A stretch of DNA of 64,000 bases from Thermoplasmata archaeon (GCA_027006785.1 JALTFR010000047.1:1-64000), one strand, 5' to 3'. Shown: positions 19,270-28,935, counted from the first letter of the stretch. The notes: a model not told the origin generated them from the letters alone. Translations and numbers: made by a program.

Positions 19270-20205
19270 ATGAGCGCATGGGCTCTCATGAAGGTGAAGG
19301 ACCTCGGGGAGTTCGGGCTCATCGAGGAACTGGCAAAGATGATTGGAAAGGAGTACATCGGAGACGATGCGGCCGTTGTGCGTGGGAAAGATGGGAGGAT
19401 ATTGCTCTATTCCTCGGACATGCTGGTGGAAGGTGTGCATTTTTTACCTGAATGGCACCCTCCATTCAAACTTGGCAGAAAGGCCATGTGCTCCAATGTC
19501 TCGGACATCGCGGCAATGGGAGGTGTTGCAGAATATGCGCTTGTCTCCATCGCTGTTCCCGAGAACACGGAACTCGGGTGGGTGAAGGATCTTTACAGAG
19601 GGATTGCAGATACAGGAGTGCCCATCATCGGCGGGGATACCGTGCGTGGGAAGGAAGTTGTCATCAGCATAAGCATCATCGGAAGTACGGATGAAGAGCA
19701 TCTGACGACCCGTTCCGGTGCGAAGGTTGGAGACCATGTCCTTGTCAGCGGCCCATTGGGCGCCTCGAGGGCAGGGCTTGAAGTGCTGAAAAGAGGCATG
19801 GAAGGATATGCAGAGGCTGTTGAAAAGCACCTCGACCCGGGTTGCAGGTCGGACATCGGCCATGAGGTCGGTGCCATTGCGAATTCCATGATAGACATCA
19901 GCGATGGGCTTGCGTCTGAGATACGGCATATCGCAGAGATGAGCGGCGTGGGTGCAGAACTGTATGCGGAAGAGATACCCATACATCCCTCCGCCGTTAA
20001 GGTCTCGGAGGCTCTTGGAATGGACGCGCTCCGCATCGCCCTTGAGAGCGGAGAGGAGTACGAACTTCTCTTCACGGTTCCGGAGGAAAGGCTTGAAGAG
20101 GCCCGGAAATATGGAACGGTCATCGGAAGGATTGTGGACGGCGGAGTGTATCTGGTCAGGGACGGAAAAAGAGAGGATATCGGAAAGGGATGGGTGCAGT
20201 TCTGA
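19270..20205 (+). CDS. thiL: thiamine-monophosphate kinase
   Basis: LGEFGLIEELAK, IGDDAAVV, SDIAAMGG, IGGDTVRG, DISDGLASEIRHIAE. Confidence 0.96.
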   Translation: MSAWALMKVKDLGEFGLIEELAKMIGKEYIGDDAAVVRGKDGRILLYSSDMLVEGVHFLPEWHPPFKLGRKAMCSNVSDIAAMGGVAEYALVSIAVPENTELGWVKDLYRGIADTGVPIIGGDTVRGKEVVISISIIGSTDEEHLTTRSGAKVGDHVLVSGPLGASRAGLEVLKRGMEGYAEAVEKHLDPGCRSDIGHEVGAIANSMIDISDGLASEIRHIAEMSGVGAELYAEEIPIHPSAVKVSEALGMDALRIALESGEEYELLFTVPEERLEEARKYGTVIGRIVDGGVYLVRDGKREDIGKGWVQF

Positions 20206-20242
20206 TGAAAAAGAATATTACGGGCAGAGCGATGGCGATGGC

Positions 20243-20893
20243 GTGAAACCCTCTCACCTGATGATGCTCAAGGAACTGGCACTCCTCGGTGCATTGCATT
20301 CGCAGGTATCCGTCAGTTCAAGGGAGCTCGGAGAAAGTCTCGGGATAAGTCAGCAGAGCGCCTCCAGAATGCTCAGGGAATTGAGAGACGAAGGCATGGT
20401 GGAGATTTCCAGAGGAAGGCGGACATGGGTCATCATAGGTCCTGCTGGCAGGAATATCCTCATGGAAGAATACTCGGATTACCGCCGCATCTTCGAATCC
20501 TCGGAACCGGTGATAAAGGGAAGGGTGGAGAGCGGGCTCGGAGAGGGAAGCTACTATCTCTCGAAGAAGGGGTATGTGGAACAGATAAGGGAAAAACTGG
20601 GTTTCACTCCTTATCCGGGCACCCTGAACCTCAGGCTTGATACGAGAGAGATGGCGAAGTACCGGGCTCTCCTTGACGATGCGCTCGTCCTGTCCGGTTT
20701 TACCTCGGAGGGTAGGACCTTCGGGGATGTCCTCGCAGTGCCTGCAAAAATAGACAATGTGCGCTGTGCCGTTATAACTCCGAAAAGAAGCCATTACTCC
20801 GATGTGGTGGAAGTCATCTCGCCGGTATGCCTCAGAGAGGCATTCACTCTGTCCAATGGGGATAGCGTGGAAATCATCCTTGAAAGCCCTTAG
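20243..20893 (+). CDS. ribK: CTP-dependent riboflavin kinase with N-terminal HTH
   Basis: GSYYLSKKGYVEQIREKLGFTPYPGTLNLRL, C-term DSVEIIL; GTG start inferred. Confidence 0.92.
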   Translation: MKPSHLMMLKELALLGALHSQVSVSSRELGESLGISQQSASRMLRELRDEGMVEISRGRRTWVIIGPAGRNILMEEYSDYRRIFESSEPVIKGRVESGLGEGSYYLSKKGYVEQIREKLGFTPYPGTLNLRLDTREMAKYRALLDDALVLSGFTSEGRTFGDVLAVPAKIDNVRCAVITPKRSHYSDVVEVISPVCLREAFTLSNGDSVEIILESP

Positions 20894-20934
20894 GCCACCT
20901 TATGGCTGCCCTGCCGTCCCTCTTCTGAAAGGAG

Positions 20935-22308
20935 CTATATCTCGTTAAGGTCGGCTCCGCATGCCCTGCATATCTCGGCATCGGATTCGTTTACCTCACC
21001 GCACACCGGGCAGACCTTGCCCTCCTTTTCCTTCTTCTTTTTACCTTTATTTCCGGAATCGGGCTTTTGCACTTTTTTATCAGATTCGGGGGGTTTTTGG
21101 GGTTCTTCCTGCTTTTCCGCATCTTCTTCGGCTTCGGGTTCTGGTTCGGGTTCTGGTTCCGGTGGAGGTTCCTGTTCTCCCTCAGGCTCTGCTTCTGGTT
21201 CTTCAGGCTCTTCCTGCTTTTCCGCATCTTCTTCGGCTTCGGGTTCTGGTTCGGGTTCTGGTTCCGGTGCGGGTGCCGGCTCAACAACAACATTCACGCT
21301 TACACTCTCATTCTCAGGAAAATCGTATTCCTCGCCTTCATCTTCGTCCTCTTCCGGTTCCGGGTTTTTCATGATCTTCGGCTCTTCCTTTTCCTCGTCG
21401 TCCTCATCCTCGTCCTCGTCTTCCTCAATTATTATACTCTTCTTGGTTCCCGCCTTTGGAATGACCGAGCCGTTTATCGCAACATTGGCGCCTGTGGAGA
21501 GCGCTCCGTAGTACTCGACATTCTCCTCCACGGTCACGCCCTCATCCAGAATGACATCTCCTCCTGCGGATATGCTCTGCACGCTCCCTCCCTTTCCTAT
21601 CTTGACCTTCCCATCAGCTACGAGTTCCTCTACCCTGCATCTCGGGTTCATGGTTATGTCGCCTTTGGCCGCAAGGTCTCCGGCAACTTCCGTTCCGGTA
21701 CCGAGCTTTATGGAGCCTTCGGTCTGTATGCTACCCTGTATTACGCAGCGGCTTCCCATCACCACATATCCCTTGGCAACTATATCTCCGTCAACGATGA
21801 CCCTCTTTCCGAGCTTTACCCCCATATCTGTCTCTATACTGCCCTTTATCTCGGTGTTGTCCGGGATTATAATGTCACCACCGTGTATGAGGAGCGCGGT
21901 CTCCATGGAACTCTCTCTGAGTTTTCTCTGGGTTCGGGTGTAATTCTCCTTAAGGCCGTTCAAATCCTCCTGACACTTCAAAAGCCTCTGATTCAGCTCC
22001 TTTATCCTTGCCTCTCTTTTCCTCAATTCTCCCTCATCGACGCCTGATGGCACAGGTTTCGATTCAAGTCTCTTCTGAAGATATTTTATCCTGTTCTTAA
22101 GCTTTCTGATCTCCTCGTCCTTCTCCTTTATGCGCTCCCACTTCTCCTTGAGCATGGCCTTCTTTTCCTGTTCCTGCCGCTTTATCTCCCTTCTGTAACG
22201 GGTCTCATTCTCCTTTGATTTCTTAAGCTGGGCGCTGCAGGCCCTGTGCTTCTTTTGGAGATTCAGGTATCTTTGCTTAAGGTTCTGATAATCCGACTGC
22301 GTGGCCAT
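20935..22308 (-). CDS. coiled-coil / bactofilin-like beta-helix / acidic Pro-Glu linker / zinc-ribbon protein
   Basis: Long N-term coiled coil; GSIETDMGVKLGKRVIVDGDIVAKGYVVMGSRCVIQGSIQTEGSIKLGTGTEVAGDLAAKGDI repeats; PEPEPEPEAEEDAEKQEEP repeats; CPVCGEVNESDAEICRACG. Confidence 0.8.
   Translation of the reverse strand: MATQSDYQNLKQRYLNLQKKHRACSAQLKKSKENETRYRREIKRQEQEKKAMLKEKWERIKEKDEEIRKLKNRIKYLQKRLESKPVPSGVDEGELRKREARIKELNQRLLKCQEDLNGLKENYTRTQRKLRESSMETALLIHGGDIIIPDNTEIKGSIETDMGVKLGKRVIVDGDIVAKGYVVMGSRCVIQGSIQTEGSIKLGTGTEVAGDLAAKGDITMNPRCRVEELVADGKVKIGKGGSVQSISAGGDVILDEGVTVEENVEYYGALSTGANVAINGSVIPKAGTKKSIIIEEDEDEDEDDEEKEEPKIMKNPEPEEDEDEGEEYDFPENESVSVNVVVEPAPAPEPEPEPEPEAEEDAEKQEEPEEPEAEPEGEQEPPPEPEPEPEPEAEEDAEKQEEPQKPPESDKKVQKPDSGNKGKKKKEKEGKVCPVCGEVNESDAEICRACGADLNEI
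21104..21268. repeat. internal direct repeat of about 60 bp (105 bp offset) within the acidic linker
   Basis: tcttcctgcttttccgcatcttcttcggcttcgggttctggttcgggttctggttccggtg present at 21104 and 21209. Confidence 0.9.
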
Positions 22309-22414
22309 GCTCTTTCACCTCGACAGCCCCCAATCTTATATAGTCTATTTAATGGTTGCCCTGAAAAGAGGGTTGCAGCCAAACTTTAAATCCCCGATAT
22401 TTTTAGGCTGAAGC

Positions 22415-24592
22415 ATGTCAGGAGAGCGCATATTCATCGGTGCCGCATGGCCGTATGCCAACGGAGAGGTCCATGTGGGCCACATCGCGGGATGCTATCT
22501 CGGAGCGGACATCTTCGCCAGGTATCAGAGGATGAAGGGGAACGAGGTGCTCATGGTCTCGGGCTCGGACCAGCACGGCACACCCATCACTGTAACGGCC
22601 GAGAAGGAAGGAGTGAGCCCGGAGGACATAGCCGAGAGGTACCATGAGATGAACGCGAAGGCGATGGAAAGGCTGGGAATCTCCTTCGACCTTTACACCA
22701 AGACCCACACCGAGCATCACGAGAAAGTGGTGCAGGAGTTCTTCCTCGACCTGCTTGACAAGGGGCTCATAGACAGGAAGAGCACCGAGGAGGCATACTG
22801 CCCGAAATGCGAGCGCTTCCTTCCTGACAGATATGTGGAGGGCACCTGCCCGCACTGTGGATACGAGCACGCGAGGGGAGACCAGTGCGACGAGTGCGGA
22901 AAGACCCTTGACCCGAAGGACCTGATAAACCCAAGGTGCAAGCTCTGCGGCACAACTCCGATATTCAAGGAGACCGAGCATTTCTTCCTGAGGCTGAGCG
23001 CTCTCCAGGATGACCTTATGAAGTTCATAGAAGAAAAAGGGCACCTGTGGAGGCCGGGGGTTCTCAAGTTCACGAAGAACTGGCTTGAATCGGGTCTGCA
23101 TGACAGGGCGATAACCAGGGATATCTCATGGGGAATACCCGTTCCGGTTGAGGGCTTCGAGGACAAGCGCATATATGTCTGGTTCGAGGCGGTGATAGGC
23201 TATTACTCCGCATCCAGGCTCTGGGCTAAGGAAAAAGGAGGCGACTGGGAAAAGTTCTGGAAGGAGGATGCGAAGCACTACTACTTCATGGGAAAGGACA
23301 ACATACCGTTCCACACGATAATCTGGCCTGCAATGCTCATCGGAAGGGGGATGAAGACCCCTGATCATGTTGTGGCCAACAACTACCTGAGGTTCAGCGG
23401 CCAGCAGTTCTCAAAAAGTCGGGGTATAACCCTTGGAATAAACGAGGTGCTGGACGCCTACGATGTGAGCGCTCTCCGCTACTACCTGACCAGCATAATG
23501 CCCGAGAACCATGACACCGACTTCGACTGGCAGGACTTCGCTGCCAGGAACAACTCGGAACTTCTGGCCAAGTACGGAAACTTCATACACCGTGTGATAT
23601 CTTTCACAGCGGACAAGTTCGGCGAGGTACCGCCTGCAGATCCCGATGAGAAGGACGAGGAATTCCTGAAGAAGATAGAGGGGTATCTGAATGAGGTCCA
23701 GGAGCATCTGGAAAGGACGGAGATGAAGGATGGCCTGAGCTCAATGATGAAGATAGCGATGGCAGGGAACAGGTACATGATGGAGCGCGCTCCCTGGAAG
23801 GAACTGAAGAGCGATAAGGAGCGGGCGGGCACAACAATGAATGTCCTGCTCAGAGTTGTTAAGGCCCTTGCGATAGCCTCCTATCCCTTCATACCCCATG
23901 CAGCCGAGAAGACCTGGGATTACCTTGGAATGGAGGGCAGCATAGAGGAGCATGGCTTTGAGGGAGCGCTGGAACCCCTTGAGACCGGAAAGAAGATGGA
24001 GAAGCACAGCCCGATGTTCTCCAAGATCGTCATAGAGGAGGAGAAACAGCCTCTGGAGGGTCTGGACCTCAGGGTCGGGCGTGTGGAGGAGGTGAAGGAG
24101 CATCCGGATGCGGACAAACTCTATGTCCTTCGTGTGAACCTCGGAAAGGAGACAAGGCAACTTGTGGCGGGTCTGAAGAAGTACTACTCACCCGAGGAAC
24201 TCAACGGGAAGAAGATAATAGTGGTGGCCAACCTCGAGCCCGCAAAGCTGAGGGGGCAGTTGTCTCAGGGAATGCTGCTTGCCGCAGACCACGATGAAAG
24301 GGTTGCCTGCCTGACGACCGATGTTGAGCCCGGAACGCAGGTGGATGGAACAGCACCTGCGAAGAAACTGAAGTACCAGAAGTTCGCAGAGAACATCATA
24401 ATGGTGGGCACCATCAGGGACGGAAAGTTCATCGGCGATAAAGAATATGAGGCGCTCTTCCCCGGCGAAATCGAGGATTATGAAGGCCCGGCAGGAGCGA
24501 TAATCAGGGACAGCAGGGCGGTGGTGCTGAGCGCAGGAGGGAAGATAATAGCGCCGGATAAGGAGATGCCGGATGGAGCGAAGGTGAGATAA
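22415..24592 (+). CDS. metG: methionyl-tRNA synthetase with C-terminal tRNA-binding domain
   Basis: AAWPYANGEVHVGHIAG, KSRG, zinc-binding CPKCERF...CPHCGYEH; C-term LDLRVGRVEEVKEHPDADKLYVLRVNLG. Confidence 0.98.
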   Translation: MSGERIFIGAAWPYANGEVHVGHIAGCYLGADIFARYQRMKGNEVLMVSGSDQHGTPITVTAEKEGVSPEDIAERYHEMNAKAMERLGISFDLYTKTHTEHHEKVVQEFFLDLLDKGLIDRKSTEEAYCPKCERFLPDRYVEGTCPHCGYEHARGDQCDECGKTLDPKDLINPRCKLCGTTPIFKETEHFFLRLSALQDDLMKFIEEKGHLWRPGVLKFTKNWLESGLHDRAITRDISWGIPVPVEGFEDKRIYVWFEAVIGYYSASRLWAKEKGGDWEKFWKEDAKHYYFMGKDNIPFHTIIWPAMLIGRGMKTPDHVVANNYLRFSGQQFSKSRGITLGINEVLDAYDVSALRYYLTSIMPENHDTDFDWQDFAARNNSELLAKYGNFIHRVISFTADKFGEVPPADPDEKDEEFLKKIEGYLNEVQEHLERTEMKDGLSSMMKIAMAGNRYMMERAPWKELKSDKERAGTTMNVLLRVVKALAIASYPFIPHAAEKTWDYLGMEGSIEEHGFEGALEPLETGKKMEKHSPMFSKIVIEEEKQPLEGLDLRVGRVEEVKEHPDADKLYVLRVNLGKETRQLVAGLKKYYSPEELNGKKIIVVANLEPAKLRGQLSQGMLLAADHDERVACLTTDVEPGTQVDGTAPAKKLKYQKFAENIIMVGTIRDGKFIGDKEYEALFPGEIEDYEGPAGAIIRDSRAVVLSAGGKIIAPDKEMPDGAKVR

Positions 24593-24594
24593 AC

Positions 24595-24670
24595 ACTTTA
24601 CCATTCCTCAACTTCACTTCAATTTTTCTCCGACCAAAGTTAAACTCAAGTTCAATTCTGGTAAAGTTAA
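24595..24670. promoter_or_regulatory. candidate operator/promoter of the DUF4143 ATPase
   Basis: Inverted repeat ACTTTACCA (24595) / TGGTAAAGT (24659), repeated AAAGTTAA words, TATA-like ttaatatac before ATG. Confidence 0.5.
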
Positions 24671-24687
24671 TATACCTCTGTATCTCA

Positions 24688-25872
24688 TTGGTGATTATGT
24701 ATGTGAGGCGGGACCTTGAAGAGCGCTTCCTGAGAGTGTCCGAACATTATGGGATTGCAGCCCTCGTTGGTCCGAGGCAGTCCGGAAAGACCACGATGCT
24801 TAAAAACCTCATGAAAGGCATGGATGCGTCGTATGTTCTCTTCGATGACCCGGATGCGAGGGCCATATTTGAGGAGGATGTGAAGAAATTCAGGACACAG
24901 TATATGGAAGGGCATGAGCTTACGGTACTGGACGAGGTTCAGTACTGCAAAGATGCAGGAAGCAAACTGAAATATCTCGCAGATACCGGCTCAAAGATAT
25001 GGATGACATCCTCCTCCGAAGTGCTTCTTGGAAAAGAGGCCCTGTCCTATCTCGTGGGAAGGGTGGCGATCCTTCGCCTTTATCCCTTCAGCATAAACGA
25101 GTTCCTCAGGGCGAAGGGGCAGAAGGTCCTGAATCCACAGATACTGCGGAGGCATGTGTGGGAACATATGTCCTACGGTGGATTTCCCGGGGTCGTTCTG
25201 ACCGATAGCGTTGAAATGAAAAGGACCGTGCTCGCTAACCTGCAGGAGACCATGCTTATCAAGGATGTTTCAAGGACATTCTCAATAGATAACATGGGTG
25301 CCCTAGAGAGATTGACACGGTATCTGGCGCTTAACGCGGGTGCCATAATCTCGTACTCAAAGCTTTCAGATGACCTGAAGATATCCTTCCAGACCCTGAA
25401 GAAGTACCTGGATGCTCTCGTTAAAAGCTATATCATAGTTGATGTACCCCCCTTCTTCAGCAATAGGAGCAGGGAGATAAGCAAGCAGCCCAAGATGTAC
25501 TTTCTTGATACTGGCCTGAGAAATGCCACAGTTGGCCGCTATCCCCTGGAGCCAGAAGGCAGGCTTTTCGAGAACTATGTGCTTTCGGAACTGGTCAAAA
25601 TGGGCTTCGAGCCCAGATACTGGAGAACGAAGTCGAAGGCAGAGGTTGATTTCGTGGTGGAAAAGGAGGGGGAAATCGTGCCTGTGGAGGTCAAGATAAA
25701 TGCCGACCTCTCGAGAATAGAGCGGGGGCTGCGCTCCTTCATCGAGAAATACGAGCCTGAGAGGGCTTTAGTGGTCTCATATAAGGGAGATAAGGGAATC
25801 GTGGATATGAACGGAACAGAGCTCGTATTCACGGATATCCTTGGGCTGTGGGATATGCTGGGAGATATGTAA
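24688..25872 (+). CDS. AAA ATPase with DUF4143-type C-terminal domain
   Basis: GPRQSGKTTMLKNL, LDEVQ, YWRTKSKAEVDFVVEKEGEIVPVEVKI. Confidence 0.9.
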   Translation: MVIMYVRRDLEERFLRVSEHYGIAALVGPRQSGKTTMLKNLMKGMDASYVLFDDPDARAIFEEDVKKFRTQYMEGHELTVLDEVQYCKDAGSKLKYLADTGSKIWMTSSSEVLLGKEALSYLVGRVAILRLYPFSINEFLRAKGQKVLNPQILRRHVWEHMSYGGFPGVVLTDSVEMKRTVLANLQETMLIKDVSRTFSIDNMGALERLTRYLALNAGAIISYSKLSDDLKISFQTLKKYLDALVKSYIIVDVPPFFSNRSREISKQPKMYFLDTGLRNATVGRYPLEPEGRLFENYVLSELVKMGFEPRYWRTKSKAEVDFVVEKEGEIVPVEVKINADLSRIERGLRSFIEKYEPERALVVSYKGDKGIVDMNGTELVFTDILGLWDMLGDM

Positions 25873-25915
25873 GCAGATAGAGGGAACCATGACTGGAATC
25901 CCTCAAATGCCCCGC

Positions 25916-26110
25916 TTATCTCCACCTCTTTCCCCTTGCCTTCCATTCCCTCTGCGCTACATATACGGGATAGACGAACAGCAGGATGGCCAGAAATTGA
26001 GCGAGGTAGTTCAGCAATACGCTGGGATATCTCATCGAAGCATATAGGGTTATGAGGGTGAGCGCAAGCAGGCCAACCAGTATCGTGTAAAATCGCATGT
26101 CCTCACTCAT
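25916..26110 (-). CDS. small membrane protein
   Basis: 64 aa, two hydrophobic helices; overlaps the upstream gene by a few bp. Confidence 0.55.
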   Translation of the reverse strand: MSEDMRFYTILVGLLALTLITLYASMRYPSVLLNYLAQFLAILLFVYPVYVAQREWKARGKRWR

Positions 26111-26615
26111 CCTTCCATTCCTCCTCTTTCAGTATAACTGCTGCTTCTTCAAATGTTTTCGCGGAAACATATGTGAAGAACAAATCGAAAATCACGATCC
26201 ACCACAACCATGCATAGTTATCCGGCCAGCCCATGAAATGGAACAATACGAATAACGTGGGAGCCGCAAAAAGGACCACCAAACCCGAGATTGCGAGGCC
26301 TGCCACCCATCCACCATACCTCATTGTGAGTTTCATTCCCAGCTTTCCGCCTCGCAAATCCTTCAGTCTTATCGGTTCTTCCAGTTCTTCCTTGGTGAAC
26401 TTTTTGGCCACTCTTTTAGCATTGCCTACAGCATTGCCTACTGATTTTTCATACATCCTGTAGAGACTGTAGGTTAGGGCGACAAGAAGTAGAATCAAAC
26501 TCAGGCATGTTCCTGTCACGGACAAAAAGTGTAGCGACAGAAAAAGGAGGACGATTGCCAGCAGAATGATTCCCGTGGAAATGATGTCGGAACTATCAAT
26601 CTCGCTGAACTTCAT
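26103..26615 (-). CDS. membrane protein, paralog of the 26646..27155 product
   Basis: Shared FTKEELEEPIRLKDLRGGKLGMKLTMRYG and SAKTFEEAAVIL motifs. Confidence 0.75.
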   Translation of the reverse strand: MKFSEIDSSDIISTGIILLAIVLLFLSLHFLSVTGTCLSLILLLVALTYSLYRMYEKSVGNAVGNAKRVAKKFTKEELEEPIRLKDLRGGKLGMKLTMRYGGWVAGLAISGLVVLFAAPTLFVLFHFMGWPDNYAWLWWIVIFDLFFTYVSAKTFEEAAVILKEEEWKDE

Positions 26616-26645
26616 TTCCCTCCCTCCTGCTCTCTTTTCAGATTC

Positions 26646-27155
26646 TCATTCATCATTCCGTCCCTCCGCTTCGATTATCGCTGCCGCTTCGTTGAAGGTC
26701 TTTGCAGAAAAATATGCAGTTTCCATCCATATTACTAACATGAAAACCCAAAAATAGCTGTCCGGGCCGTCAATGAAATAGAACAGCACGAACAACAAAG
26801 GGACTGCGAGAAGAGTCCCCACGCCCACGGTTGCTAGGGCTGCCACATAAGGCCCGTGTCTTATTGTGAGTTTCATGCCTGCCTTCCATCCTCTGAGGTC
26901 GTTCAACCTTATCGGTTCTTTCAGTTCCTCTTTGGTGAATTCTCTGGCAATGTTCTTCGCATTGTGTCTTATCCTTTCCTTGGTACTGTAAGGATTGCGA
27001 TACCACGCATAAAGGCCGGCGACGAAAAATAGAATTGAACTCACGCATATTCCGGCCAGAAAGTCAAAGTACGCCGAGAGAAAGAAGACAAGAAGGATTG
27101 TCAGAAAAACCGCTCCGAAAACGATGACCGCTCTGTCTGTCCCATTGTGCTTCAT
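26646..27155 (-). CDS. membrane protein, paralog of the 26103..26615 product
   Basis: FTKEELKEPIRLNDLRGWKAGMKLTIRHG, SAKTFNEAAAII. Confidence 0.75.
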   Translation of the reverse strand: MKHNGTDRAVIVFGAVFLTILLVFFLSAYFDFLAGICVSSILFFVAGLYAWYRNPYSTKERIRHNAKNIAREFTKEELKEPIRLNDLRGWKAGMKLTIRHGPYVAALATVGVGTLLAVPLLFVLFYFIDGPDSYFWVFMLVIWMETAYFSAKTFNEAAAIIEAEGRNDE

Positions 27156-27691
27156 TTCCCTCCCTCCTGCTCGCTCCTCTCCTTTTCAAGTATCCGGAGA
27201 GCGCGTTCGTATGTCCTTTTCTTTAAATAGATTGTCAGCGAATAATTTATTATAAACAACACGATCATGATTGTGGCGGGTTCGTATATGGCCTCCACTC
27301 CTTGCAGATATAGACCTATGAAGAATGTTGCTATGAAGGGCGAAGAATATATGAAAAATAGTATCAGACATGCTTTTTTGACCCCTATTCGCGGAACCAC
27401 GGAACTTATGTCGGCGTGCAGAAGGTAATCCTTCCATCTGATCGGGTCACCCGGATTCCTTTCCTTCATCTTCTTGGCCATGTCATAGACCTCGTACTCC
27501 GGGCGGAGCGAACCGCCGAAAATGAGGATGATGAATGCCACCATAAGAATGAATATTACTATAAGGGATACCAGACAGAACAGGCTTCCCCATCCAAAGA
27601 ACATTGGAAGAAGTATGACCAGAATTATCGCCGCTATGGCGAGCGCCTTCAGGTTCTCCCTCATCTTGGGTGATTTCCATTTTCCAGCCAT
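27152..27691 (-). CDS. membrane protein, more distant family member
   Basis: Similar TM layout, PGDPIRWKDYLLH, KKRTYERALRILE; 4-bp overlap with next gene. Confidence 0.7.
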   Translation of the reverse strand: MAGKWKSPKMRENLKALAIAAIILVILLPMFFGWGSLFCLVSLIVIFILMVAFIILIFGGSLRPEYEVYDMAKKMKERNPGDPIRWKDYLLHADISSVVPRIGVKKACLILFFIYSSPFIATFFIGLYLQGVEAIYEPATIMIVLFIINYSLTIYLKKRTYERALRILEKERSEQEGGK

Positions 27692-27748
27692 CGTGCATAT
27701 ATTGAAATAGTATTTTTAAATCTTTCTTCCATCACCTATTTCTACTCC

Positions 27749-28762
27749 ATGCGATTCATTCCCGTGATAGAGATAGACGGTTCAATGGGCGAGGGCGGAG
27801 GCCAGATACTCAGGAACGCTCTCTCCCTTTCCCTTATCCTGAACGAGCCCGTTCGGATAACTAAGATAAGGGCGAAGAGGCCGAAGCCGGGTCTGAAACC
27901 ACAGCATCTGACATCGGTCAGAGCGCTCTCCGATATCGGGAATGCTGAGGTGAAAGGAGCGAAGATGGGTTCCATCGATCTTGAGTTCACACCCTCCGGG
28001 ATAAATGGAGGCGAGTATGTCTTCGATACGGGCACGGCTGGAAGCATAACCCTCATGATACAGGCGATCCTGCCCCCTCTTCTGATGGCCCCATCTCCTT
28101 CTGAGGTACTTCTGAAGGGAGGCACTGATGTGAAGTGGTCTCCTCCTGCCGATTATGCGAAGAATGTCTTTCTGAGCGCTCTATCCCGCATGGGCGCCCG
28201 TGTTGAAATGGAGGTTCTGAAAAGAGGTTATTACCCGAAGGGAGGCGGCGAGGTTCTGCTGAAGGTCTGGCCCTCGAAACTGCGCTCCCTTGAGCTCGTG
28301 GGCTCCTGGCCCTCAGAGGTGGATGGCATCGTGCACTGCTCCGGCCTTCCCGAGCATGTGCCTTCGAGGATAAGGAAAGCCTCTTTGAAGGAACTGATAG
28401 ACATTGAAACGAAGATATCCATTTCCTGTTCCGAATCCCTCTCTCCCGGCACTGGCATAGTTCTCCGGTCATCCGGAGATGACCATGTGATAGGCGCTGA
28501 CGCATTGGGTGAAAGAGGCCTGCCCTCAGAAAAGGTGGGGGAGAGCGCTGCGCTCCGCCTGAAGAAATCCTTTGGATACGGCGTTGACGAGCATCTTGCG
28601 GACCAGTTACTTATCTATCTCTCAATGGCAGGGGGAAGAATTGAGGCTCCTGTTATCAGTTCTCACACGGAAACAGGGATGGAACTGATATCCATGATGA
28701 CGGGCGGAGAGTTCGAGGTGCATGAGGAGGACGGGTTCGTCATAGAGGCGAAAAAGGCTTAA
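27749..28762 (+). CDS. rtcA: RNA 3'-terminal phosphate cyclase
   Basis: IDGSMGEGGGQILRNALSLS, RPKPGLKPQHLTSV, TAGSITLMIQ, YYPKGGGEV. Confidence 0.97.
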   Translation: MRFIPVIEIDGSMGEGGGQILRNALSLSLILNEPVRITKIRAKRPKPGLKPQHLTSVRALSDIGNAEVKGAKMGSIDLEFTPSGINGGEYVFDTGTAGSITLMIQAILPPLLMAPSPSEVLLKGGTDVKWSPPADYAKNVFLSALSRMGARVEMEVLKRGYYPKGGGEVLLKVWPSKLRSLELVGSWPSEVDGIVHCSGLPEHVPSRIRKASLKELIDIETKISISCSESLSPGTGIVLRSSGDDHVIGADALGERGLPSEKVGESAALRLKKSFGYGVDEHLADQLLIYLSMAGGRIEAPVISSHTETGMELISMMTGGEFEVHEEDGFVIEAKKA

Positions 28763-28935
28763 ATGGAGCCTCGCATTCCGGTATGCCGCGATGATGACAA
28801 TTCGTGAAGCTGAAAGATGATGACTGATGGGCGAACTGAGCGGCTTTATACCCTCTTTCCCGGGTTTTTGCAGGAAATAGCGCTGGGCGATTCTCTTCAA
28901 AAAGTTTATATACTATACGAAAGTATGAGTTTTAC

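Noticed and set aside
21017-21511. Ser/Gly/Phe-rich plus-strand ORFs
   Set aside because: Reverse-strand reading of the Pro-Glu repeat of the bactofilin-like protein
24688-25872. Calling the DUF4143 ATPase a transposase or toxin
   Set aside because: Only ATPase and DUF4143-type nuclease-like motifs are visible; no terminal inverted repeats or antitoxin partner
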